From contig CAKRSS010000055.1 of NCBI GenBank assembly GCA_934401725.1, forward strand, positions 1 through 12,844: 12,844 bases of DNA, written 5' to 3'. A program made the position numbers and the translations under genes. The notes beneath the pieces were generated by a model that did not search any database, had not been told where the DNA came from, and saw only the letters and a program-made list of their open reading frames with translations. Source of the DNA: an uncultured Eubacteriales bacterium (lineage in GTDB: Bacteria; Bacillota; Clostridia; Oscillospirales; CAG-272). This document shows, piece by piece, positions 6,432-12,844 of the stretch (the first letter of the stretch is position 1; each line of letters starts with the position of its first letter).

Positions 6432-7442
6432 TCACCTTGCCGACATGCGTTCCGCCACGGCGCGCGTCACCTCGTGCTCGAGTGGTGCGCCGCTGTCGAT
6501 GAAGGCGGCGCTCTCGCGCACAAGGTCGCGCGTGATGACCTGTCTGCGGTCGACCGTCGGCCCTGCCATGTGCGGCATCATAAGCACGTTGGGGAGACTG
6601 AACAACGGGCTGTCCGGTGCGGGCGGCTCCTTTTCGAAGACGTCGAGCACAGCGCTAAAGCGGCCGGTCGCAAGCTCGCGGCAGAGCGCCGCCTCGTCGA
6701 CAAGCATCCCGCGCGCCGTGTTGACAAACAGCGCCCCCTCCTTTATCAAGGAGAGCAGACGCCCGTCTATCATGTGGTGCGTCTCGGGCATCCCGGCGGT
6801 GTGGAGCGTGATGATGTCGCAGTCCGAGAATATCTCCTCGAGCGACACCTGCTCCATATCGTATTTCCGAAGATCCTCCTCCGGAACGGGCACTATGTCG
6901 TACACCCTGAGCTTCACTCCGAACGGGTGAAGCAGGCTGACCAGCCGCCGAGCGATGGTTCCGTAGCTCACGACGCCGACCGTGCGGTCGCGCAGGCCGC
7001 GATTGTGAAAGGTGGCGGCCGTTTTCCACTGACCGTTTTCCTTGAGGTTACGGGAATAGCCCGGAATGTCGCGCAGCGCCGCCAGTATGTAGGCGACCGT
7101 CCCCTCGGCGACCGAGTCGGCAAAATAGCGGTTGCCGGAGATGACGCGTATTCCCTTCTCCCACATCTCGGGCGTGACAATGGGCACGACGGTGCCGCAC
7201 AGGTGCGTCAGCAGGCGCAGGCGGGGCGCGGCGGCAAGCACGTCTTGCGTCAGCGCGGGCGAGCCCCAGCCGCTGATGTAGACGTCGCAGTCGCCGATGG
7301 CGGCGGCCAGCTCGTCGGCGCTCAGGCGGTGCCCCGTCTCGTTCCAGACTATCTCGCCGAGACTTTCGGCGAGCGCCACGTTCTCATCGGTGAAAAAGGT
7401 GTCGAAAACCGCGCCGCGCGGCAGTGAAACAAATGCTTTCAT
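6432..7442 (-). CDS. D-2-hydroxyacid dehydrogenase family protein
   Basis: The product has 336 residues with the two-domain fold of NAD-dependent D-2-hydroxyacid dehydrogenases (phosphoglycerate dehydrogenase-like), which interconvert 2-keto acids and D-2-hydroxy acids. The catalytic triad is visible: R244 in NTARGMLVDE, E272 in DVFEKEP and H291 in MMPHMAGP. The nucleotide-binding loop near residues 156-164 reads GVVSYGTIA. The first and third glycines of the usual GxGxxG are thus Ser159 and Ala164, with only G161 kept, so cofactor binding may differ from the textbook. D182 follows the second strand, as in NAD-specific enzymes. It starts 18 bases after the upstream membrane-protein gene with no strong ribosome binding site (AT-rich spacer), suggesting translational coupling. 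Substrate is unknown and glycerate dehydrogenase or a sugar-acid dehydrogenase are alternatives. Confidence 0.87.
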   Translation of the reverse strand: MKAFVSLPRGAVFDTFFTDENVALAESLGEIVWNETGHRLSADELAAAIGDCDVYISGWGSPALTQDVLAAAPRLRLLTHLCGTVVPIVTPEMWEKGIRVISGNRYFADSVAEGTVAYILAALRDIPGYSRNLKENGQWKTAATFHNRGLRDRTVGVVSYGTIARRLVSLLHPFGVKLRVYDIVPVPEEDLRKYDMEQVSLEEIFSDCDIITLHTAGMPETHHMIDGRLLSLIKEGALFVNTARGMLVDEAALCRELATGRFSAVLDVFEKEPPAPDSPLFSLPNVLMMPHMAGPTVDRRQVITRDLVRESAAFIDSGAPLEHEVTRAVAERMSAR

Positions 7443-7460
7443 ATTTTTTCGTTTTACTTG

Positions 7461-9128
7461 TTAAAAAATATTTTCGTAAAAGACGTAGACATACATCGAC
7501 GAGCCGACATAGCCGCGCAGGTTGTACGGCTCTCCGCCGACCGTGAATTCCTCGCGTATCTTGCCCTGCGCGCGCTGAACGTTGAGCCACTGTGCCATGG
7601 AGTCGTTCTCGCTCTCGGTTAGCAGCAGGAAGTAGCCGTCGGCGTCCGGACGGTCGTCGTAGCTGTCGGCGGGCTGCTGATAGTTGTACTTTGTCGGCGT
7701 GCGCGTTCCGGCGTAGAGGTTGGCGACGACAAGCTTGCCGTCCGAAATCATGGTGACGGACTCGGCCCACCAGAAGTTTGCATAGCCGTACTTAAGTCCG
7801 CGGGCTGTAAGCTCGTCCGCGACTGCGTGCCACGAGTTGCCATCGCCGTAGTCGGCGGGCATACGCGAAATCTCGACCGCCGTGACGCAGCCCATCAGTA
7901 TGAGAAACGCCAGCAGCAGCGCGCCGACGCGCGCGGCCAGCTTTTTGGCGTCGATAAGCTCGATTGCCGTCATAAACGACGCTATCACCGACGTTCCGAG
8001 CATGGGAACCAGCCGCCAGTTAGCGCCGCCCAGCTTGCCGAACGTCACCGCGAACAGAATGAACGCCGACACCGCGAAGTGCCCGACGAGCACCGCGCGC
8101 ACGGCCGGGCTCTTTATCTTATTGAACCGGCACGCAAGCACGACCGGCGCGACAAGCAGAATGATACCGCCGAAAATGCGTATCATGTTGATAATGGACG
8201 CAAGGCTGACGAGCGGGTCGCCCGACGCGACCGACACGCCGAGCAGCGACAGCCAGTTCCCGAAAAAGCCGAGCAGGTTGTCCGTCCAGCCGGACATGGC
8301 GCTGTACGCAGAATACGCGTCGGCATAACCGGCCGAGACGCCGTGCGAGAGCGGAACTATCAGAACAAATCCGAGCGCCGAGCAGGCAAGCACGAGCAGA
8401 AGCAGCAGCGCCGTGTTTACGTTGCGGCGGCAGAGCAGCCTGTCCTCATTGAAGAAGCGGTCGACGAATATGCCGCAGAGCAACGGCAGCGTGAAGCAGA
8501 CCAGCGTCTGAAGTCCGTCGGTTGCGGCGATGAGCGAGAAGACGGCCAGTATTCCGACACGAACCCAGTCGTGCGGGCGCGCCGCGCCGAGGTCGTCCGC
8601 GGGGCCGTCACTGTGCAGAATGCGCAGCGCAAGTCCGAAGCCGAAGCAGAAGAACAGCAGGCCGAGGTTGTAGTAGAAAATGTGCTCCCACATTATCTCG
8701 CGCAGCTTGGCGCTCGAGGACATTATCATCAGCGTGACGCTGACCATGGCCGCCGAGGTAAGGCGCGAATAGCCGAGCCCCGTGGCAAGATAGTAGAGCG
8801 CCGCGATGAACAGCAGCGCGAACAGCGCAAGCCCGCACAGCTGAGCCGTCATCGAGTAACCGAATATGGCGATGAAGGGCAGAAATATGATGTTTCCGCC
8901 GAACGGAAGTATGGCGGCGTAGTAGAAATTGTCCGAGATCAGCCGTCCCGACTCAAACGTCGCCTGCGCCCAGCGCAGCGAGTCGGTGCAGTCGGAGGTC
9001 ATATACCCCTCGGCGGGGCCTAAGATGTAATAAAGCGTGAGCACGGCTCCGAGTCCGAGGACGAGCAGCGGCAGGACGACAGTCCCAAGCACGCGGCGCA
9101 GCTGCGGGTTATTTTTCAGCTTTTCCAT
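7461..9128 (-). CDS. Polytopic membrane protein, GT-C-like glycosyltransferase
   Basis: The product has 555 residues and about ten to twelve hydrophobic segments. The first is at about 12-36, with further ones between 77 and 260 and between 308 and 416. A soluble C-terminal domain of about 135 residues follows (421-555), presumably outside the membrane. The first loop after segment one contains acidic residues (SDCTDS, 45-50), where GT-C enzymes carry their catalytic Asp. GT-C enzymes transfer sugars from polyprenyl-phosphate donors to cell-envelope polymers. No specific family signature is certain, so the enzyme call is inference from topology and neighbours. ATG 9128-9126 is chosen because GGAG lies five bases upstream and the hydrophobic N-terminus starts right after. 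The longer frame back to 9227 is Arg/Ser-rich and lies within the previous gene. It overlaps the FAD-protein gene by 20 bases, indicating coupling. Confidence 0.75.
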   Translation of the reverse strand: MEKLKNNPQLRRVLGTVVLPLLVLGLGAVLTLYYILGPAEGYMTSDCTDSLRWAQATFESGRLISDNFYYAAILPFGGNIIFLPFIAIFGYSMTAQLCGLALFALLFIAALYYLATGLGYSRLTSAAMVSVTLMIMSSSAKLREIMWEHIFYYNLGLLFFCFGFGLALRILHSDGPADDLGAARPHDWVRVGILAVFSLIAATDGLQTLVCFTLPLLCGIFVDRFFNEDRLLCRRNVNTALLLLLVLACSALGFVLIVPLSHGVSAGYADAYSAYSAMSGWTDNLLGFFGNWLSLLGVSVASGDPLVSLASIINMIRIFGGIILLVAPVVLACRFNKIKSPAVRAVLVGHFAVSAFILFAVTFGKLGGANWRLVPMLGTSVIASFMTAIELIDAKKLAARVGALLLAFLILMGCVTAVEISRMPADYGDGNSWHAVADELTARGLKYGYANFWWAESVTMISDGKLVVANLYAGTRTPTKYNYQQPADSYDDRPDADGYFLLLTESENDSMAQWLNVQRAQGKIREEFTVGGEPYNLRGYVGSSMYVYVFYENIF

Positions 9129-10686
9129 GGTTCTCCGGCTTATCCTCCGTCTTTTCTTCGTGGTACTCCTTCTCGGTGTTGACGCCCCAGACGGCGCTCT
9201 TGTCCGTCGAGCCCGCGGCGATGGCACGGACGGCCTCGATAGCGGTCAGCATGGAGTGATCCATATTGTTGTAGCGGTGCTGACCGTTGCGGCCGAGGCA
9301 CCACAGGTTGGGAATGTCGGACAGCCAGTTCTTGACCGTGTCGAACTCGCGGTAGGTGTCGAAATAGGCGGGGTAGGCCTTCTTGACCTTGATCCGGGTG
9401 GCGTCGCGGACGTCCTCGCGGTCGATGACGTCAATGGAGGCCAGCTCGTCGATGGCGAACTTTATGAAGTCCTCGTCGGACATGTTCCACATCTCGTCGC
9501 CCTCGTTGCAGAAGTACTCAAGTCCCAGCCACATGGTGTGCTCGGGGTCCTTGACCATGTAGGGCGACCAGTTGTTGAACAGCTGAAGCCGCCCCAGCTT
9601 GACCTCGCGCTCCTGAATGTATATCCAGCAGTCGGGGACGTTGCCGGTCAGCGTCTTTATCTTGGTTTTGTTCTCGAGCCTGAGCTTGTCCACGAGCAGG
9701 CCGACCGTGATGTAGTCGCGGTAGGGCAGTCCGGCGGCGACGCGGCGGACGTCGGCAGGCGGCACGTCGCCCATTCCGGCGACGAGGTCGCGCACGGGCA
9801 TGGTGGACATGAATATATCCGCCGTGAAACGGCGTCCGTCCGCCGAGGTGACGGAGACCACCCGGCCGTCCGCCACCTCGATGTCGCGCACGGAGGTGTT
9901 CATGATTATCTCGCCGCCCATACTGCGTATGTCGTCGGCGAGGTACTCCCACAGCTGGCCGGGGCCGCGCTTGGGATAGTAATACTGCTCGATAAGCGAG
10001 GTTTCAACCTTATCCTTTGAGCGGAAGGGCTTGGAGATGACGTTCCAGACCGCCTTGCTCAGGCTCAGTCCCTTGACGCGCTGCGCGCCCCAGTCGGCCG
10101 AAATTTCGGAGGGGTGACGCCCCCAGAGATTTTCGGTGTAATACTCGAAAAACATCTCGTAGAGCGGGCGGCCGAAGCGGTTGATGTAGAAATTCTCGAG
10201 CGAGTCCTCGGGCAGCTTGTGGAAGCAGCTGCCGATATAGCCGAAGCCCGACTTCATTGTGCGCGCAAATCCCATGTTCCTGAACGTCGCGGGCTTGAGC
10301 GAGACGGGGTAGTCAAAGAATTTACGCAGAAAGAATATGCGCGAAATACGGTTGCGCAGAAGCATTACGCGGTCGACCTCCTCGGGGTCGGGGCCGTCGG
10401 CTGGCAGATCCTTGACGATGCCCAGTATCTTGTCGTCATAGGACGGCTTGCCCTGGAGCGGCATAAGCTCGGCCCACAGGTCGTTGACGTCCTTGTTTTT
10501 GGAGAAAAAGCGGTGGCCGCCGAGATCCATACGGTTGCCGTTATGGACGGCAGTGCGCGAGATACCGCCGATGAACTCGGATTCCTCGAGTATGATGGGC
10601 TTTATGTCCGTGAGTTTAAGCAGCTCGTAAGCGGCGGTCAGACCCGCAGGGCCCGCGCCGATGATAATTGCGGTTTTGTTGTCCAT
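9109..10686 (-). CDS. FAD-dependent UDP-galactopyranose mutase-like oxidoreductase
   Basis: A 525-residue cytoplasmic flavoprotein. The N-terminal Rossmann motif GAGPAG (10-15), acidic residues after strand two (E34-E35), GGISRT (40-45) and DLGGHRFFSK (54-63) define the FAD/NAD(P)-binding amine-oxidase/protoporphyrinogen-oxidase-like superfamily. The C-terminal stretch GRNGQHRYNNMDHS (465-478) closely resembles the second FAD-contact region of UDP-galactopyranose mutase. It is longer than typical bacterial mutases (about 370-400 residues), and it ends in a charged, Glu/Lys-rich tail. Between GtrA and a GT-C-like protein, a role in making or modifying a nucleotide sugar or lipid-linked sugar for the envelope is likely. 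The exact reaction is not known. The start ATG has a GAAAGG site ten bases upstream, 18 bases after the gtrA stop. Confidence 0.82.
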   Translation of the reverse strand: MDNKTAIIIGAGPAGLTAAYELLKLTDIKPIILEESEFIGGISRTAVHNGNRMDLGGHRFFSKNKDVNDLWAELMPLQGKPSYDDKILGIVKDLPADGPDPEEVDRVMLLRNRISRIFFLRKFFDYPVSLKPATFRNMGFARTMKSGFGYIGSCFHKLPEDSLENFYINRFGRPLYEMFFEYYTENLWGRHPSEISADWGAQRVKGLSLSKAVWNVISKPFRSKDKVETSLIEQYYYPKRGPGQLWEYLADDIRSMGGEIIMNTSVRDIEVADGRVVSVTSADGRRFTADIFMSTMPVRDLVAGMGDVPPADVRRVAAGLPYRDYITVGLLVDKLRLENKTKIKTLTGNVPDCWIYIQEREVKLGRLQLFNNWSPYMVKDPEHTMWLGLEYFCNEGDEMWNMSDEDFIKFAIDELASIDVIDREDVRDATRIKVKKAYPAYFDTYREFDTVKNWLSDIPNLWCLGRNGQHRYNNMDHSMLTAIEAVRAIAAGSTDKSAVWGVNTEKEYHEEKTEDKPENHGKAEK

Positions 10687-10704
10687 TTGACTTGTACCTT
10701 TCTT

Positions 10705-11151
10705 TTATTTTCCTCTGTAAACCAGTATTTTGCGGCCGAGATAGTTCCATATGAGCACGATTCCCTTGACCACGCAGTTGAGAAGCGTATACCAGATTCC
10801 CTCCTCGCCGATGACGAGGGTGCCGAGCAGCGTGAGGCCGACCGTCAGCCCGTAACCGACGACGCCGACAGCCACATATATCAGAAACGCGCCGACGGTG
10901 CGTCCCTTCTTTTTCTGCTCTGCCTTGCTGAAAACGAAAATGTTGGACAGAATGTAGTTGACCGTGAGTCCGACAATAAAGCCTGCCGTCACCGACAGCG
11001 CGACAAGCAGCTTATCGTCCGGCGTTCCGCCGAAAATGTGGTACAGCATGAGGTAGTTCACGCCCATATCGACCACCGCCGACACGCCGCCGACCAGTGC
11101 ATAGCGGATAAACTCCCAGAGCGTATCCTTTTTTACTTCATTATTTTTCAC
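10705..11151 (-). CDS. GtrA-family membrane protein
   Basis: The product has 148 residues and four transmembrane segments (about 13-38, 47-72, 83-106 and 115-137). Family landmarks are FIRYALVGG near the N-terminus, NYILSNIFVF after the second segment and WNYLGRKILVY at the end. GtrA proteins are thought to translocate polyprenyl-phosphate-linked sugars across the membrane for polymer glycosylation. The start is GTG 11151-11149, preceded after five bases by GGAGG (11161-11157). The open frame continues upstream to 11364, but that extension crosses the promoter and codes for no transmembrane or conserved sequence. It is the first gene of the unit running to trxA and follows a strong promoter. 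Confidence 0.92.
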   Translation of the reverse strand: MKNNEVKKDTLWEFIRYALVGGVSAVVDMGVNYLMLYHIFGGTPDDKLLVALSVTAGFIVGLTVNYILSNIFVFSKAEQKKKGRTVGAFLIYVAVGVVGYGLTVGLTLLGTLVIGEEGIWYTLLNCVVKGIVLIWNYLGRKILVYRGK

Positions 11152-11156
11152 ATCTG

Positions 11157-11161
11157 CCTCC
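11157..11161 (-). promoter_or_regulatory. Ribosome binding site fixing the GTG start of gtrA
   Basis: GGAGG on the minus strand, five bases before GTG 11151-11149. It decides against upstream in-frame starts, which lie within or beyond the promoter. Confidence 0.8.
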
Positions 11162-11222
11162 GGAAAATGTTTGTTACGGCATCCCCGCGTCATTCGGACG
11201 TTGCGCGGTGATGTATTATCTA

Positions 11223-11251
11223 AGTATAACACATTGTCGCGAAAACCGCAA
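11223..11251 (-). promoter_or_regulatory. Sigma-A-type promoter of the gtrA-to-trxA unit
   Basis: On the minus strand TTGCGG (11251-11246) is followed after exactly 17 bases by TATACT (11228-11223), a good vegetative promoter. Transcription would start near 11215, giving a leader of about 65 bases before the GTG. Bases 11252-11399 upstream hold only GC-rich short hairpins and an AT-rich patch; I see no operator or riboswitch. Confidence 0.78.
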
Positions 11252-11399
11252 GTAAAAAAAGCATTATTCACATTATATTCAGATATTTTGGACGACGTTT
11301 TTACATTTTTGCTCAAAGCGGGACGTTTTTTGTCTGACAGGCGGCGTGCGGCGGCGCGCTGCACCGGGGACGTTCCGGGGCTATCCCCTGCCCCGCGCT

Positions 11400-12698
11400 T
11401 TATCCGAGCACCCGGCGAATGCCGTAGAGCGAATTCAGCACGAGGTAGAGCTGCGGATTGCGGCGCATGATGTTCCAGATGCCGGTGCCTGCAAGGCCGT
11501 AACGGCCGATGAGACGAAGCGAGGCGTCAGCGCTGCGGGCGTCCTCAAACCACACCTCGTGCCGCACGGGGCCGTTCTCGGTGCGGTCGTAGTAGTTGAA
11601 ATAGGGCGACTGCGCCACCTCGTCGTAATCTATCGCCGCGCGCTTGCCCGCCGCCAGCTCCACCGCCTCGACGTTGGACAGCGACTGCGCGCGCGACTCG
11701 CCCGCGACGTAGGGCAGAGTCCAGTTGTAGGCGTAGTTGGGCTCGCCGAGCAGCAGCTTTTCGGGCGGAATTCTCGTCACGGCATACTCAACCACGCCGC
11801 TGACCGGCCCTATCGGTGCGACGGCCATGGGCGGGCCGTAGGTGTAGCCGTACTCGTAGGTCATGAGCAGCGCACGGTCGGCGGACGCGCCCAGCGCGGC
11901 GTAGTCGTGCCCCTCGTACAGCAGACCCGGCTTGTCGTCGCTCTCCTTGGGCGCGAGGTCGACGAAGACGTAGTACCCTTCCGGCTCGAGCCGCTCGCGC
12001 GTCGCACGGACAAGGTCGGCGTAGTCGTCGGCAGTGGCGGCGGGGACGTACTCAAAATCGAACTCGACACCCGAGTACCCCTTGCGCCGGACGGCCTCGT
12101 ATATGCTGTCGACGACGGCGGCACGCAGCGCGGGGTCGGACAGTATGTCAGCGGCGAGCTGCTGTGAGAAGAGGCCGCGGTCGTTGAGCGAGGCGAGCAT
12201 CATGATTGGCGCGACGCCGTAGCTGCGGGCGAGCGAGATGAGCTCGTCGTCGTCCTGCGGGATGAGCGAGCCGTCGGGGTTGAGGCCGTAGGTGAAGACG
12301 GAGAGATATGTAAGATAGGGCAGCGCCGTCGTGAGCGTGGTGCGGTCGACAAAGGGATAGACATAGCCGGTGACGTCGACCTCACGCCCGAGCTCGGGCG
12401 GCCGGAGCGTTATGAACAGCTCGTCGCCTTCACGGAGCGCGTCTCCGCCCGCAAGAAAGGGGTTGTTGCGCCACAGCTGATTGACGCTGACGCCGAACTG
12501 TCCGGCGATGGAGTAGACAGTATCGCCGGGTCTTACGGTATAGCGCGTCTCGGGCTCGAGCACGACCAGCGCCTGCCCGACCGACAGCACCGCTGGCGAG
12601 GCGAGGGCGTTATCGGACGCAAGGCGTTCGGGCGTAGTGTTGTAGCGGCGCGCGATGCTATACAGCGAGTCGCCGGGTTGGACGGTATAAATTATCAT
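11400..12698 (-). CDS. Two-LysM, GH18 family protein (SleL/YaaH-type cortex glucosidase)
   Basis: The product has 432 residues. Two LysM peptidoglycan-binding domains (about 3-47 and 52-97, each beginning YTVxPGD) precede a glycoside hydrolase 18 barrel (about 106-432). The barrel signature is GVEFDFEYVP (210-219), with proton donor E216 and helper D214, the form used by spore-cortex N-acetylglucosaminidases rather than chitinases (DxDxE). Length and lack of a signal peptide match SleL/YaaH, which is made in the mother cell, sits in the spore coat and trims cortex fragments during germination. The ATG has an AAAGGAG site ten bases upstream. It is separated from gtrA by about 250 bases and is probably its own unit. 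The family is clear, while the spore role is inferred from homology and implies a spore-forming host. Confidence 0.9.
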   Translation of the reverse strand: MIIYTVQPGDSLYSIARRYNTTPERLASDNALASPAVLSVGQALVVLEPETRYTVRPGDTVYSIAGQFGVSVNQLWRNNPFLAGGDALREGDELFITLRPPELGREVDVTGYVYPFVDRTTLTTALPYLTYLSVFTYGLNPDGSLIPQDDDELISLARSYGVAPIMMLASLNDRGLFSQQLAADILSDPALRAAVVDSIYEAVRRKGYSGVEFDFEYVPAATADDYADLVRATRERLEPEGYYVFVDLAPKESDDKPGLLYEGHDYAALGASADRALLMTYEYGYTYGPPMAVAPIGPVSGVVEYAVTRIPPEKLLLGEPNYAYNWTLPYVAGESRAQSLSNVEAVELAAGKRAAIDYDEVAQSPYFNYYDRTENGPVRHEVWFEDARSADASLRLIGRYGLAGTGIWNIMRRNPQLYLVLNSLYGIRRVLG

Positions 12699-12718
12699 TT
12701 GGGTGGGGCTCCTTTATG

Positions 12719-12731
12719 TAAAATGTTTTTT
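12719..12731. repeat. 13-bp direct repeat, copy 1, upstream of the LysM-GH18 gene
   Basis: TAAAATGTTTTTT occurs here and again at 12798-12810, 79 bases apart, in the 146-base region upstream of the LysM-GH18 gene. Each copy is followed by a GGTGCGCGC-type stretch close to GGGG (about 12753 and 12813). This may be a partial duplication or paired regulator sites. Confidence 0.55.
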
Positions 12732-12797
12732 AATTGGTTTTGTACCCCGAGGGGTGCGCGCGGGGAGGAGGCGTATTGCATATGCCTGTATGCGGAT

Positions 12798-12810
12798 TAA
12801 AATGTTTTTT
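12798..12810. repeat. 13-bp direct repeat, copy 2
   Basis: Second exact copy of the 13-base motif at 12719-12731, again followed by a GC-rich GGTGCGCGC block. No gene is recognisable between 12699 and the window end, apart from a short acccc/ggggt hairpin (12744-12755) and a GCATATGC palindrome. Confidence 0.55.
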
Positions 12811-12844
12811 GCGGTGCGCGCCGGGGCGTTCGGCGGAAAACTGC

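Noticed and set aside
7827..9023. 398-codon plus-strand open frame opposite the GT-C-like gene
   Set aside because: Arg/Glu/Gln-rich low-complexity translation with no domain; explained by the stop-poor antisense frame of a GC-rich gene.
9037..10020. 327-codon plus-strand open frame opposite the FAD protein gene
   Set aside because: Val/Gly/His-rich antisense shadow without motif or ribosome binding site; the minus strand carries a clear FAD protein.
11152..11364. Longer N-terminus for the GtrA protein (extension of 71 codons)
   Set aside because: The extension crosses a strong promoter and codes for no membrane or conserved sequence; the GTG start with GGAGG five bases upstream is much better.

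Overview
The window looks like chromosomal DNA of a GC-rich, anaerobic, spore-forming member of the Clostridia, most likely a gut Oscillospirales-type organism. The reasons are strong AAAGGAGG-type ribosome binding sites, a SleL/YaaH-type spore-cortex glucosidase, a ferredoxin-thioredoxin-reductase-like protein beside thioredoxin, and a BrnQ carrier of Firmicutes type. Species is not determinable from the sequence alone.

Layout. Bases 1-517 hold no convincing gene but a dense series of hairpins that looks like a dispersed, structured intergenic element. Next, on the minus strand, come brnQ (519-1889) and, upstream of it, a promoter-bearing gene broken by a one-base frameshift (1932-2602). An AT-rich insert follows on the plus strand: a large secreted metalloprotease (about 2909-4893), whose signal peptide is one base out of frame with the mature protein, and a lipoprotein (4920-5783) 26 bases downstream. 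The two seem to share a small beta-rich domain and probably act together outside the cell. A strong bidirectional terminator (5789-5828) closes this block.

From 11251 back to 5789 everything lies on the minus strand and reads like one transcription unit. A sigma-A-type promoter precedes gtrA (lipid-linked sugar translocase-like). Then come a UDP-galactopyranose-mutase-like FAD protein, a polytopic GT-C-like membrane protein, a D-2-hydroxyacid dehydrogenase-family protein, a ferredoxin:thioredoxin reductase-like iron-sulfur protein and thioredoxin. The first three form a plausible cell-envelope glycosylation cassette and the last two a ferredoxin-to-thioredoxin redox couple. Gaps are short or genes overlap, and the only evident terminator lies after trxA.

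Further upstream on the minus strand is a two-LysM plus GH18 protein of SleL/YaaH type (11400-12698), followed to the window edge by a short region with a 13-bp direct repeat. No rRNA, tRNA, CRISPR array, transposase or integrase was recognised. The least ordinary parts are the hairpin-rich element at 1-517, the AT-rich metalloprotease/lipoprotein pair with its homopolymer frame break, and the frameshifted gene at 1932-2602.
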